The notes beneath the pieces are model-generated. The model saw only the letters and a list, made by a program, of their open reading frames with translations, made no database searches and had not been told where the DNA came from. From the NCBI GenBank assembly GCA_963665195.1, contig OY762070.1, positions 4,836,001 through 4,900,000 on the forward strand: DNA of 64,000 nucleotides, given 5' to 3'. Below, piece by piece: positions 8,727 through 16,737 of this stretch. A program made the position numbers and the translations under genes. Position 1 is the first letter of the stretch. Every line of letters starts with the position of its first letter. Origin of the DNA: VXYL01 sp963665195. GTDB lineage: Bacteria > Pseudomonadota > Gammaproteobacteria > Pseudomonadales > Azotimanducaceae.

Positions 8727-9317
8727 CTACGCCCACACGGAGCGGCTCTCGTCCGCCCGGTACTTCCTCAGCCCGTTGTCGAAGTAGCGCGTGTAGGGGC
8801 CGACCAGCCGGTGCCAGACGAGCACGCGGACGTACTGCGTCTTGTCCTTCGCACCCATGGATTGGACCACCTCGTTGTGGCACAGCGCATCGACAATCCG
8901 GTTGATCGGCGGCTCTTTGGTCTCGATGGCCAGGCGCTGGGCGATCCAGTCCGCCACCGCGTCCTCGTCGGTCGCATCCCTGCGGCGTCTCTCCATGTCC
9001 TGCCGCAGGCGGATGAACTCCACCTTGAGTTCATTGTGCTCTCTGGCCTTGGCGCCGACCCGCGCGACGAGGGCCGCTCCCGTGAAGATCGAGGTGAGCA
9101 CTGCGGGGGCGTACTGCAGCCACCCGCCCGTGCCTGCCCCGGCAGCGGGCGGCTCGAGCGCGGCGACCGCGAGGAAGACCAAAGCCGGGCCACTGGCGAA
9201 CGCCAGGAACAACGCGACATTCAGCACGTTCTCGAAGAAGCGCCGCCGGTGGTCGTGGTACTTGACCGAGCGGCGCACATGGAACAGCTCATCGTGGTAG
9301 GTAGCCCAAGCGTCCAT
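8727..9317 (-). CDS. SLATT-like two-transmembrane protein
   Basis: A 196-aa protein starting MDAWATYHDELFHVRRSVKY. I choose the ATG at 9317 because an AAGGAG lies about nine bases upstream; longer in-frame extensions overlap the preceding gene. Two hydrophobic helices (about residues 30-55 and 70-85) are followed by a charged, probably coiled-coil region (AREHNELKVEFIRLRQDMERRRRDA). An N-terminal amphipathic stretch, a two-helix hairpin and a coiled tail match the SLATT family, which includes putative pore-forming effectors. No nucleotide-sensing partner is adjacent, so an effector role is uncertain. Confidence 0.65.
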   Translation of the reverse strand: MDAWATYHDELFHVRRSVKYHDHRRRFFENVLNVALFLAFASGPALVFLAVAALEPPAAGAGTGGWLQYAPAVLTSIFTGAALVARVGAKAREHNELKVEFIRLRQDMERRRRDATDEDAVADWIAQRLAIETKEPPINRIVDALCHNEVVQSMGAKDKTQYVRVLVWHRLVGPYTRYFDNGLRKYRADESRSVWA

Positions 9318-9319
9318 CG

Positions 9320-9568
9320 CTAGCTCCTTCTGGCGGGTGGTGGTGGGGGTGGAGGTGGGTCGAACTGCGGATCGACGTGCGTGTGCACTGGTCCGCCGGG
9401 CGTCGCATGTGGACCGTTCGCCGGCACATGCGGGGGCACCGGGTCGGCCGCCGGCCTTCGCCGCGGCACCGCAGCGGGAGGCCGTCTCGGCGTCGGACGG
9501 CGGGCCCGGACCCGTGGCTGCGGAAACCTGCCGGCGCCGCGGGGTGCAGCGGTATTGGAGTCGTTCAT
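9320..9568 (-). CDS. Small proline/arginine-rich protein upstream of the SLATT-like gene
   Basis: An 82-aa protein beginning MNDSNTAAPRG, very rich in Pro and Arg and ending in an eight-proline run before ARRS. AAGGAG lies seven to eight bases before its ATG, and its stop is two bases from the start of the SLATT-like gene, so the two are probably one operon. The composition predicts disorder. It could be a regulator or antidote of the membrane protein; no function is recognised. Confidence 0.55.
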   Translation of the reverse strand: MNDSNTAAPRGAGRFPQPRVRARRPTPRRPPAAVPRRRPAADPVPPHVPANGPHATPGGPVHTHVDPQFDPPPPPPPPARRS

Positions 9569-9668
9569 TGCAGTCTCCTTGAATCAGCCGCGCCGCGATG
9601 AGGCGGCGGGCCATGTCGTCGACGGAAACCTATGCCGACGACGACGGAAAATCAAGCATTTTCAACAT

Positions 9669-9684
9669 CGTACATCCGTGTACG
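9669..9684. promoter_or_regulatory. Inverted repeat, possible operator
   Basis: CGTACA-TCCG-TGTACG is a perfect 6-bp inverted repeat with a 4-bp spacer. It lies about 100 bp upstream of the proline-rich/SLATT-like operon and 280 bp upstream of TonB receptor 1. It is the most notable element I see in the 394-bp gap at 9569-9962 apart from the promoter at 9840. The binding protein is unknown. Confidence 0.35.
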
Positions 9685-9839
9685 AGCGAACACGCCCGCG
9701 CCAGCTGCCGCGATTCATCGAGCGGAGACCATGCTCGGGCCCGTTCGGCGCCATCGGGCGCTGCGAGGATGCCCGCTGTCGCGCCAAGGCGCAGAGCTCA
9801 GGTGTTGGCGCCGACCGGGCTCCCGGCTCACGAAAGCGC

Positions 9840-9867
9840 TTGACACCGGAAGCGATCTTTGCACAAT
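9840..9867 (+). promoter_or_regulatory. Sigma70-type promoter of TonB receptor 1
   Basis: TTGACA at 9840-9845, a 16-bp spacer and CACAAT at 9862-9867 match the -35 and -10 consensus well. Transcription would start near 9875, leaving a leader of roughly 90 nt before the ATG at 9963, which is preceded by AGGAGG at 9947-9952. Confidence 0.55.
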
Positions 9868-9962
9868 CCGCGCCGCGCCTCGGCGGCCAAGCATCCACCA
9901 TCGCGTGTCGAAGCTGGCTCTGCCGGGGCGCTAGCTTGTTCTGAACAGGAGGGACACCCCCA

Positions 9963-12900
9963 ATGAACAATTTCGCTTTGCAACCGTGGCGGTGCGCGCT
10001 ACTGCGCGGCGCCGCCTGGGCTGCGGCGTTAGGCCTCGCCAGCGCCGGTCTGTTCGCCCAGGCCCAAGACGACGATGACGACGACGGCCCGGTGGTCGAG
10101 GAAGTCGTGGTCACCGGTTCGCTCATCAAGAAGGACAACTTCGACTCCGCTTCGCCGCTCAAGGTGCTCGACGCCCTCGACATCGAGATGGAAGCGACGC
10201 CGGCGATGGGCGAGATCATCTACAACCAGACCTTCAACTACGGTTCTGACGCCTTCGCGTCGCACTACTCGGTGACCAACCCGGAAGGCAACCGCACCGG
10301 CGCCAACCTGCGCGGTCTCGGCGGCGGCGCCACGCTGACGCTGATGAACGGCAAGCGCGTGCTCGATGCGAACCTCAACAACCTCATCCCGCAGATCGCC
10401 GTGCGGCGCATCGACATCTTGAAGGACGGCGCTTCCGCCCTGTACGGCTCGGACGCGGTGGCCGGCGTGCTGAACATCGTGCCGAAGACCGGCTACCAGG
10501 GCGCCGAGCTCGGCTTCCAGCACCAGATGGACAGCCGCGGCGACCACAGCGAGCAGGTGGCCAACTTCATCATCGGCGACCTCACCGACAATGGCTACTT
10601 CACGCTCGCCCTGGAGTACCGCCAGCGCACCGCGCTCTTCCAGACCGAACGCCCGAACCTGCTCGGCAACAGCTTCTCCAGCTCGGGCACCGGCAACCCC
10701 GGCACCTACAACGTGCCGGTGCGCGGCGAGGATGGTTCCATCGTCGGCGCGGCGCGCACCCCCGACCCGGGCTGCGGCGTCGCGGCCAGCCCCGGCGGCA
10801 ACGGCCTGGGCATGGAGATCGGCAACTACCGCAACAACATCTCCGGCAACCTCATCGGCACCACCTGCCGCTTCCAGTTCGGCGAGTTCTTCAACTTCGT
10901 GACGCCGAACAAGGTGCTCAACAGCTACGTCAACTTCGAGCGCCGCGTCACCGACAACCTCACCTACAACGCCGACCTCATCTACTCCCGCCAGCGCACC
11001 CGCAGCCGCGGCTCCCCCACCAACCCCGGCGGCCGCGTACGCGACATCAACTTGGCCCTCGGCGGCGTCTCCGGCGACCATCCGGGCAACCCGTTCACCG
11101 CCTTCTACGACCGCAACGGCAACGGCGAGATCGACATCGACGGCATGGAGCTGCTCTATGCCCAGGATGCCAACGGCGACGGCGTGCCGGATCGGGATGC
11201 GGACAACAACGTGATTCTCGCCGCAGATCCGTTCGATTCCAGCATGGGCATCGAATTCAACGAGGACGTGCAGATCGCCGCCCTGCGGCTGTTCGGCAAG
11301 CTCGGCAACCTGCCGTCGAACCTCGACGCTTCCGGCGCGAACCTCGGCTATGCGACCTACGACATCAACACCTACCGCATGGGCCACAACTTCACCTACA
11401 CGTTCAGCGACGGCTGGCTGGGCGACCGCGGCTGGGAAGCCACCGCGTCCGTCCAACTGCAGCAGAACGTGGACATCCGCTTCCGCAAGAACGGCAGCTA
11501 CCGCGCCGTCCTGCTCGGCCTGCAAGGCGAACTCGGCCCCGCGCCGGGCGTTCCCGACGGCCATCCCGACCAGTACCGCTACTACAATCCGTTCTCGACG
11601 AGCGCGCTGAACTGCAAGTACCGCAACTGCACGGATCCGGGCGCCGCCACCAACCCCAACCTCGGCGACTACCCGAACACGCAGTACGTGGCGGACGCGA
11701 TCGACATCAACGCCCTGCGGCTGCTGAAGACGTCGCTCACTTCCTACGACCTCGTCGCCACCGGCGACCTGGCCGACGGCTGGGCCGGCACGATCGCGGC
11801 GGCGGTCGGCGTCGAACGGCGTAGCGTGCGGCTGAAGTGGGACGCCCGCAGCGACGAGAACCAGTGCAACAACTGGTACGACGCCTGCTCGTTCGACTAC
11901 ACCGCGCAGGACATCATCGAATCCGCCTTCGCGGAAGTCGCTGTGCCGTTCGTCAGCAGCGATCAGTACGGCGAGGGCGAAATCCAGCTCGCCGGACGCT
12001 ACACCTCCTACGAGGGCGTCGGCAGCACCTTCGACCCGAAGATCGCCGTCCTGTACCAGCCGCTGGACTGGGTGTCGCTGAGGGCATCGTTCTCGACCGC
12101 CTTCCGAGCGCCCAGCATCAGCCAGCGCTTCGCGCCGCAGTTCTCGTTCCTGCAATCGACGAACGACCCGTTCTTCGGCGATTTCGAGGGCACCTACCGC
12201 ACCAACATCGGCGGCGGCGATCCGACGCTGCAGCCCGAAGAAGCGGACGTCTACAACATCGGCTTCTCGCTCGCCCTCTTGGACGGCAACCTGAACGTCG
12301 GCATGGACTACGCCAACTACTACTTCACGGACCGCATCACCTTCCTGCGCGGCCCGCGCGTGGTGGAGACGGACCTCAAGAACTTCCTCGAGCGCTTCCC
12401 GCAGGCCGGCTGCACGGGCGCCTCGGCAAGCGCGTGCCCTCCGGGCAGCGTCAATCGCGACGACGCCGTCAACTGGGTGGAGAACTTCCAGGACCCGAAC
12501 ATCGTGCGCGGCGGCCCGCCGTCCTACTCGATCGTCTCCGTGCGCGGCAAGTACGTCAACGCGGACGTGATGGACCAGACCTCGGTCGACGCCTACGCCA
12601 ACTACACTTGGGCCACCGACTCGTTCGGCACGCTGCGCTTCGACCTGCAGGCGACGCAGATTCTGGAGTACATCTACGACTTCGGCGGCGGCAACACCGG
12701 CGACGCCGTGGGCTTGCAGAACCTCGGTATCGACGTCATCCCGACGCTGCCGGAGTACCGCGTGATCGGCTCCGTGAACTGGAACCAGGACCGCCACAAC
12801 GCGCTCCTGCGCGGACGCTGGAACTCGGCCATCGACGCCAACTGGACGGCTGTGGACATCGAAGGCGTGACCTACGTGGACCTCACGTACTCGTACCGGT

Positions 12901-13067
12901 TCGACGGCCTGCTCGGCGGCAGTACCACGATGGCGGAAGTGGGCGCGCGGAACCTCTTCGACGCCTACCCCGATCCGCTCTCCGGCGCATTCGGCGCCAA
13001 CATCGAACTCGCCATCCACGACCCACGCGGACGCATGGTGTTCGCAAGGCTGCGGCACGAGTTCTGA
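9963..13067 (+). CDS. TonB-dependent outer-membrane receptor 1
   Basis: A 1034-aa outer-membrane receptor. A signal peptide (about 1-35, cleaved after GLFAQA) is followed by an unusual run of six aspartates, then the plug start VVEEVVVTGSLIKKDNF, and NLRGLGGGATLTLMNGKRV and DGASALYGSDAVAGVLNIV from the plug domain. The barrel ends in FARLRHEF, an aromatic terminus as expected. Around residues 382-417 there is a DxNxDG-type stretch resembling calcium-binding thrombospondin-3/dockerin loops. It belongs to the large non-siderophore receptors that import peptides or glycans. It is monocistronic, with a good promoter and a terminator. Confidence 0.93.
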   Translation: MNNFALQPWRCALLRGAAWAAALGLASAGLFAQAQDDDDDDGPVVEEVVVTGSLIKKDNFDSASPLKVLDALDIEMEATPAMGEIIYNQTFNYGSDAFASHYSVTNPEGNRTGANLRGLGGGATLTLMNGKRVLDANLNNLIPQIAVRRIDILKDGASALYGSDAVAGVLNIVPKTGYQGAELGFQHQMDSRGDHSEQVANFIIGDLTDNGYFTLALEYRQRTALFQTERPNLLGNSFSSSGTGNPGTYNVPVRGEDGSIVGAARTPDPGCGVAASPGGNGLGMEIGNYRNNISGNLIGTTCRFQFGEFFNFVTPNKVLNSYVNFERRVTDNLTYNADLIYSRQRTRSRGSPTNPGGRVRDINLALGGVSGDHPGNPFTAFYDRNGNGEIDIDGMELLYAQDANGDGVPDRDADNNVILAADPFDSSMGIEFNEDVQIAALRLFGKLGNLPSNLDASGANLGYATYDINTYRMGHNFTYTFSDGWLGDRGWEATASVQLQQNVDIRFRKNGSYRAVLLGLQGELGPAPGVPDGHPDQYRYYNPFSTSALNCKYRNCTDPGAATNPNLGDYPNTQYVADAIDINALRLLKTSLTSYDLVATGDLADGWAGTIAAAVGVERRSVRLKWDARSDENQCNNWYDACSFDYTAQDIIESAFAEVAVPFVSSDQYGEGEIQLAGRYTSYEGVGSTFDPKIAVLYQPLDWVSLRASFSTAFRAPSISQRFAPQFSFLQSTNDPFFGDFEGTYRTNIGGGDPTLQPEEADVYNIGFSLALLDGNLNVGMDYANYYFTDRITFLRGPRVVETDLKNFLERFPQAGCTGASASACPPGSVNRDDAVNWVENFQDPNIVRGGPPSYSIVSVRGKYVNADVMDQTSVDAYANYTWATDSFGTLRFDLQATQILEYIYDFGGGNTGDAVGLQNLGIDVIPTLPEYRVIGSVNWNQDRHNALLRGRWNSAIDANWTAVDIEGVTYVDLTYSYRFDGLLGGSTTMAEVGARNLFDAYPDPLSGAFGANIELAIHDPRGRMVFARLRHEF

Positions 13068-13111
13068 TCGACGACCGGCGACGCGCATGGACGCGCGCCG
13101 CACGGTCCCGG

Positions 13112-13150
13112 GAAGCGCTGGCGACGATTGCGTCGTCGGCGCTTTTCTTT
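13112..13150 (+). terminator. Putative rho-independent terminator after TonB receptor 1
   Basis: GCGC and CGACGA on the left arm pair with TCGTCG and GCGC on the right, with a small internal bulge and a short loop, followed by TTTTCTTT. It lies about 45 bp after the receptor stop codon. Confidence 0.6.
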
Positions 13151-13187
13151 GGTGGGCCTTGTGCTCGGGCCGCACCAGCGCTGCTGA

Positions 13188-15113
13188 ATGAACTCGTCGC
13201 AACTAGCCGTCGTCGGGGCTGTGATCGCCGCCGCCGTCGCGGCCTGCATTGTCGTGGTCGTCTGGACCGATGCACCTGACAGCAGGCCGGAGGAGGAGGT
13301 GGGGTCCGATGCAGCCGCAGCCATGCGGGCTCTGGTTGCGCCAAACGACCTTGCGGCAGCGACCGACGAGGTGATCTGCTCCCGCGTTGAGGACATCGGC
13401 GAGCAGCTTCTCGAACGTCGGGAGCGGGACGAGTTCGAGCAGCTATCGGACCACCTGTCCGGCTTGACGGTTGAACTGGCTGCAGACTTGGCCGGCCTTC
13501 AGCCATACCTCCGCTACGGCGACCTCTTTCCGTTAGCTGCGCATTTCGGCATGCGCTTGGGTCCGAGCTACCCGCTGCCGGAGTTGGTGGCGCACTCGCT
13601 GCCGCGGTCTGCCGAGGACGCACTGGGGCGACTGATCGAAGCGGGCGAGTTCGCTGCCGTATTCGATCATCCCGCGTTGCAGGGGGCCCGGGACGCGACG
13701 CTCGACGTGGCGGACTCGGCTGGCGACCACCGTACGACCACCGTGCTCGGCGCACTGCTGCGCCACCATGGGGCGAGCGCGGACCAGTGGCTCCCCCAGA
13801 TGCCCGACGACTGGCCCATCGGCATCCACGACCTTGCGGTCGCGGTAGTCGCCGGGGTGCCTGCGGCTGTTTTCGAGTCGCTCCTCGACCGCGGCGGCGG
13901 AGCGGACACGCATTGGCCGGACCGCTTTGGCGGCGAGGTCGACCTCGCGCAACTCGCCGCCTACCACATGCAGCCTAAGTTGCTGCAAGCGCTGGTGGAT
14001 CGCGGCCTTGATCTCGCGGCTCGCAAGCAGCCCCTTATCGACGACATCGCCCGCCAGCCAGAGGCGTCCGAACACGAAGCGACTGTGGTGGCGATGCTTG
14101 TCGCGGCGGGACTCAAGGTGCGGCGCCCGACCACGCTCGATGTGCTGAGAGACCGGCATCCGCAGCAGGCGGGCTTGCAGCTGCATCCGGATGTGGAAGC
14201 GGCATTGGATTCGCCGGAAACCACGAATCTGGCGCGAAGCCTGGCCGGAGCGAGGGAGCGCTGGCAGACCGCGCGACAACGTCTCGAGTCCTGGCGCGAA
14301 CAGTGTCGTGCGCGCCAGGCAGCTGATTTGCTGACCTTGACCGCGAAACGTCGGCATGACAGCGAGAAACGTCGTCATGACGGGGATCTGCACGAGGCGC
14401 TTGGCCGGGAACTGCGAGAAGGTGTGGTCGCCCTCGAAGGCCTGCTAGGCACTGCAGGACAGCGCGACGATCAGCTAGGCGATCTGGTCGGGCGACTGTG
14501 GGAGAGCGCCTTCGAACGCAGATGGAGTGATGCCATCGCAGCGGCGGAAGACGTGCCCGAGCCGATGCGGAAGTTCACGAGTCGAGATCTGCTCTCCCAA
14601 GCCTTGAGAGTCGGCGCACCCATGGAAGTGTTCGAGGCGCTGCTCGAACTGAACGATGGCGTTCTGCCGGCGGATGCCATCCTCGACCTCGCATCGAGAG
14701 GCTGGGAGGGCTCTGCCGGCGTTGCCGAGGCCCTGCTCGCTCGCGGACTGGATGTTCACCATGTGGATCGCTTCGGCGAAAACGCGTTCAGCCGCGTTGC
14801 TTCGCTCTACGTGACCGGATATGCGCCCTTCGAAGGCATGGCCTCCTTTCTCGCCTCGCAGGGCGTCAGCCCGAAACCCAGCCCCCTGGGCATGGACCCG
14901 TTGGACAAAGTGCTGTCCGACATGATGCTCAATGTGGAAGATTCGGGGCTCTGGCTGGCGCAACTGCTGGTGGACATCGGCGCACCCATCGAGGCGAGTC
15001 ACCGGGAGTTGGCGCAGCGGATCGCCCTGCTGGACCCGGACGGGCATGCGCGGCTAGTGCATTCGATCCCCGCGCTTGGATCGTCCGGTGACGGTACGCA
15101 GAGTTTCCGCTGA
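13188..15113 (+). CDS. Membrane-anchored ankyrin-like repeat protein, function unknown
   Basis: A 641-aa protein starting MNSSQLAVVGAVIAAAVAAC. One N-terminal transmembrane helix (about 5-26) anchors a large domain. The body is helical with ankyrin-like units (for example QPKLLQALVDRGLDLAAR, MEVFEALLELNDGVLPADAI and VAEALLARGLDVHHVDRFGENAF), divided near residues 345-400 by a charged helix with two RRHD motifs. Ankyrin repeats are binding surfaces; no enzymatic motif is seen. It follows the receptor terminator and looks monocistronic. I do not recognise a specific family. Confidence 0.75.
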   Translation: MNSSQLAVVGAVIAAAVAACIVVVVWTDAPDSRPEEEVGSDAAAAMRALVAPNDLAAATDEVICSRVEDIGEQLLERRERDEFEQLSDHLSGLTVELAADLAGLQPYLRYGDLFPLAAHFGMRLGPSYPLPELVAHSLPRSAEDALGRLIEAGEFAAVFDHPALQGARDATLDVADSAGDHRTTTVLGALLRHHGASADQWLPQMPDDWPIGIHDLAVAVVAGVPAAVFESLLDRGGGADTHWPDRFGGEVDLAQLAAYHMQPKLLQALVDRGLDLAARKQPLIDDIARQPEASEHEATVVAMLVAAGLKVRRPTTLDVLRDRHPQQAGLQLHPDVEAALDSPETTNLARSLAGARERWQTARQRLESWREQCRARQAADLLTLTAKRRHDSEKRRHDGDLHEALGRELREGVVALEGLLGTAGQRDDQLGDLVGRLWESAFERRWSDAIAAAEDVPEPMRKFTSRDLLSQALRVGAPMEVFEALLELNDGVLPADAILDLASRGWEGSAGVAEALLARGLDVHHVDRFGENAFSRVASLYVTGYAPFEGMASFLASQGVSPKPSPLGMDPLDKVLSDMMLNVEDSGLWLAQLLVDIGAPIEASHRELAQRIALLDPDGHARLVHSIPALGSSGDGTQSFR

Positions 15114-15208
15114 GCAAAGCGTGGTCCGGAACACCGAACCGGGCCCCTCGTTCCGCGCGGGCACACTCGTTCTCACTCCGCGCCTTGGATGACTCCCACA
15201 CGGCGGGG

Positions 15209-15250
15209 CTAGCCCTGCTAGTAAATCTGGTCTAGTGTTCAGACTAGTCT
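15209..15250 (+). promoter_or_regulatory. CTAG-rich operator region of the toxin-antitoxin operon
   Basis: Four CTAG tetramers occur within 39 bp (15209, 15218, 15232, 15244). The last lies in the perfect 10-bp palindrome AGACTAGTCT at 15241-15250, and CTAGT/ACTAG form an inverted repeat around a 6-bp spacer. The array ends 27 bp before the antitoxin ATG, where Phd-family antitoxins autoregulate. This is inference from position and symmetry. Confidence 0.5.
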
Positions 15251-15277
15251 CAAATTCTGCCTTGGGAGAGCGGGGCG

Positions 15278-15544
15278 ATGGCGGGAAGAACGACGGTCCG
15301 GGTGACGGCATACGAGTGCAAGACCAAGCAGGCGGAGGTGTTCCGGCGGGCAGCCGCTGGCGAGACGATCATCGTCACCAACAACGGCGTGCCCCAGGTG
15401 GAGATTCGCAAGGCGCCGGCGGATGCCGAGAGCATGGCCGATGCACTCGGAGCGCTGCGCGCCTTGCAGGCCAGGCAACTGGCAGCGGGCGCTACGGGCA
15501 GCCACCAAGAATTGCGTCGGATGCAGGATGAAGGACGCGACTGA
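15278..15544 (+). CDS. Phd/YefM-family antitoxin
   Basis: An 88-aa protein beginning MAGRTTVRVTAYECKTKQAEV. The segment VFRRAAAGETIIVTNNGVPQVEIRKAP is the Phd/YefM DNA-binding and dimerisation fold: a short helix, then G-E-T-I-x-V-T-x-N-G-x-P strands. The C-terminal 40 residues are helical and would wrap the toxin. Its TGA overlaps the toxin ATG (TGATG). It neutralises the PIN-domain partner and represses the operon. The toxin it protects against appears frameshifted. Confidence 0.85.
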   Translation: MAGRTTVRVTAYECKTKQAEVFRRAAAGETIIVTNNGVPQVEIRKAPADAESMADALGALRALQARQLAAGATGSHQELRRMQDEGRD

Positions 15545-15989
15545 TGGCAGCGGAGATCATCGTCTTGGACAACAGCATCAACACGCGCATGCTTTGGCCG
15601 GACTCTGAGAGTCCGAGCAACAACCATATGCCTTTGATGTACTCAGCCAAGCGCACGACGGAAGCGTGTTCCATGTCCCGACGATCTGGCACTACGAAGC
15701 GGCTCACGTGGCGGCAAAGCTGGTGCGAACCGGCCAAGCGTCGCAAGCGAGCGCGGTGGGCTACTTCGAGCAGATCGCCCTGCTGCCGATCGTGACCGAT
15801 GTCTCCAGCCACGCAAACGCGACCCAAGCGACCTTCTCCTTGAGCATCCAATTCGGCCTCTCCGCGTATGACGCCGCCTACTTGGAACTTGTACTGCGTC
15901 TGGGCGGCGAGCTGGCTACCAACGACAAGCGGCTGCGGGCCGCGGCTATACGCGCCGGGGCATCGTTGTTCCTCTCAACCAATGCGTGA
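15544..15989 (+). pseudogene. PIN-domain (VapC-type) toxin broken by a frameshift
   Basis: The first about 24 codons (MAAEIIVLDNSINTRMLWPDSES) are in one frame. The rest, reading EQQPYAFDVLSQAHDGSV and then HVPTIWHYEAAHVAAK, is in another frame that runs to a stop at 15987-15989. A single-base deletion near 15605-15620 would explain it. Across both frames the PIN acidic set is intact: Asp in VLDNS, Glu in HYEAA, Asp in AYDAAY and Asp in TNDKR. VapC toxins are ribonucleases held by the cognate antitoxin. Either the toxin is inactivated in nature or the read has an error. Confidence 0.8.
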
Positions 15990-16089
15990 AGCGGGGTGCA
16001 GGACAGATCTCTCTGGTAGCGCGTTGGCAGGCGCTTGGCTCGCCCTGAATCGGCATCGCCTGAAAGGCGGGGGGTCTCGCGACCGAACA

Positions 16090-16725
16090 CTACTGAACCC
16101 GGCCCACCTTCGTGCGCCGTCCGGTGCGCTGGTTGTCGAGGTTGAACGTGCCTAGCTGGCCGCGGCTGATCGCGACCGTATCGCCGACGCGATGGCCGGT
16201 GCGGATCTCGCGCTCGACCTCGCGCCACACCTGGCCATCGTCGAGTTCCACCTCGACATTGCCTAGCACGAGTACGCGCACGCGCACGACCTTGCCGCTG
16301 GCGACGACTTCCCGCGGCTTGGCGTTCGGCAGTTTCACGCTGGCGAGCGCCCGTCGGAAGAAGCCGCGCCGCTTCGCAGGCGTGCGCACGGAGGTCGCGG
16401 CCGACTCTTGGGCTGCTGCGACGGCGTCCCGTGCATCCGCCGGTTCTCTCGCCGCTTCGAGCTCTGCGACGGGTTCAGCCACCGTCTCGTCGGCGTTGAC
16501 CGGCTCGGTCGCCGCAGAGCGCTCCGCTTCGCGCGGCCCGGTTCGGATGCTCTGCGCCTCTTCTTCCGCAGCTTCTTCCGCAGCCGCCAGCCGGTCGTAG
16601 CACGCAAGGCGCTCCGCATCGTCCTCTATGTCGCGACAGCTGGTCTCCCCATGCGCCGCTGCGGCGAGGAGCACCGCCACCCCGATGGCGACCGAGCCCC
16701 GCGGCATCCTCAGCAACTCGCCCAT
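16090..16725 (-). CDS. Exported hypothetical protein with CYD motif
   Basis: A 211-aa protein; a signal peptide ends near AAAAHGE. The mature part begins with the small DDAERLACYDRLA motif seen at the N-terminus of various periplasmic proteins. A long Glu/Ala-rich, probably disordered linker follows, then a C-terminal 75-residue beta domain (GKVVRVRVLVLGNVEVELDDGQVWREVE). A start at MPRGS six codons downstream is equally possible. It lies 12 bp downstream of the MDR oxidoreductase on the same strand. Function unknown. Confidence 0.75.
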   Translation of the reverse strand: MGELLRMPRGSVAIGVAVLLAAAAHGETSCRDIEDDAERLACYDRLAAAEEAAEEEAQSIRTGPREAERSAATEPVNADETVAEPVAELEAAREPADARDAVAAAQESAATSVRTPAKRRGFFRRALASVKLPNAKPREVVASGKVVRVRVLVLGNVEVELDDGQVWREVEREIRTGHRVGDTVAISRGQLGTFNLDNQRTGRRTKVGRVQ

Positions 16726-16737
16726 GCGATGCCGTCC

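Noticed and set aside
10029..13202. A 1057-codon open frame on the minus strand opposite TonB receptor 1
   Set aside because: Its composition is Val/Arg/Ala/His-rich without domain motifs; it is an antisense shadow produced by GC-rich codon bias of the receptor.
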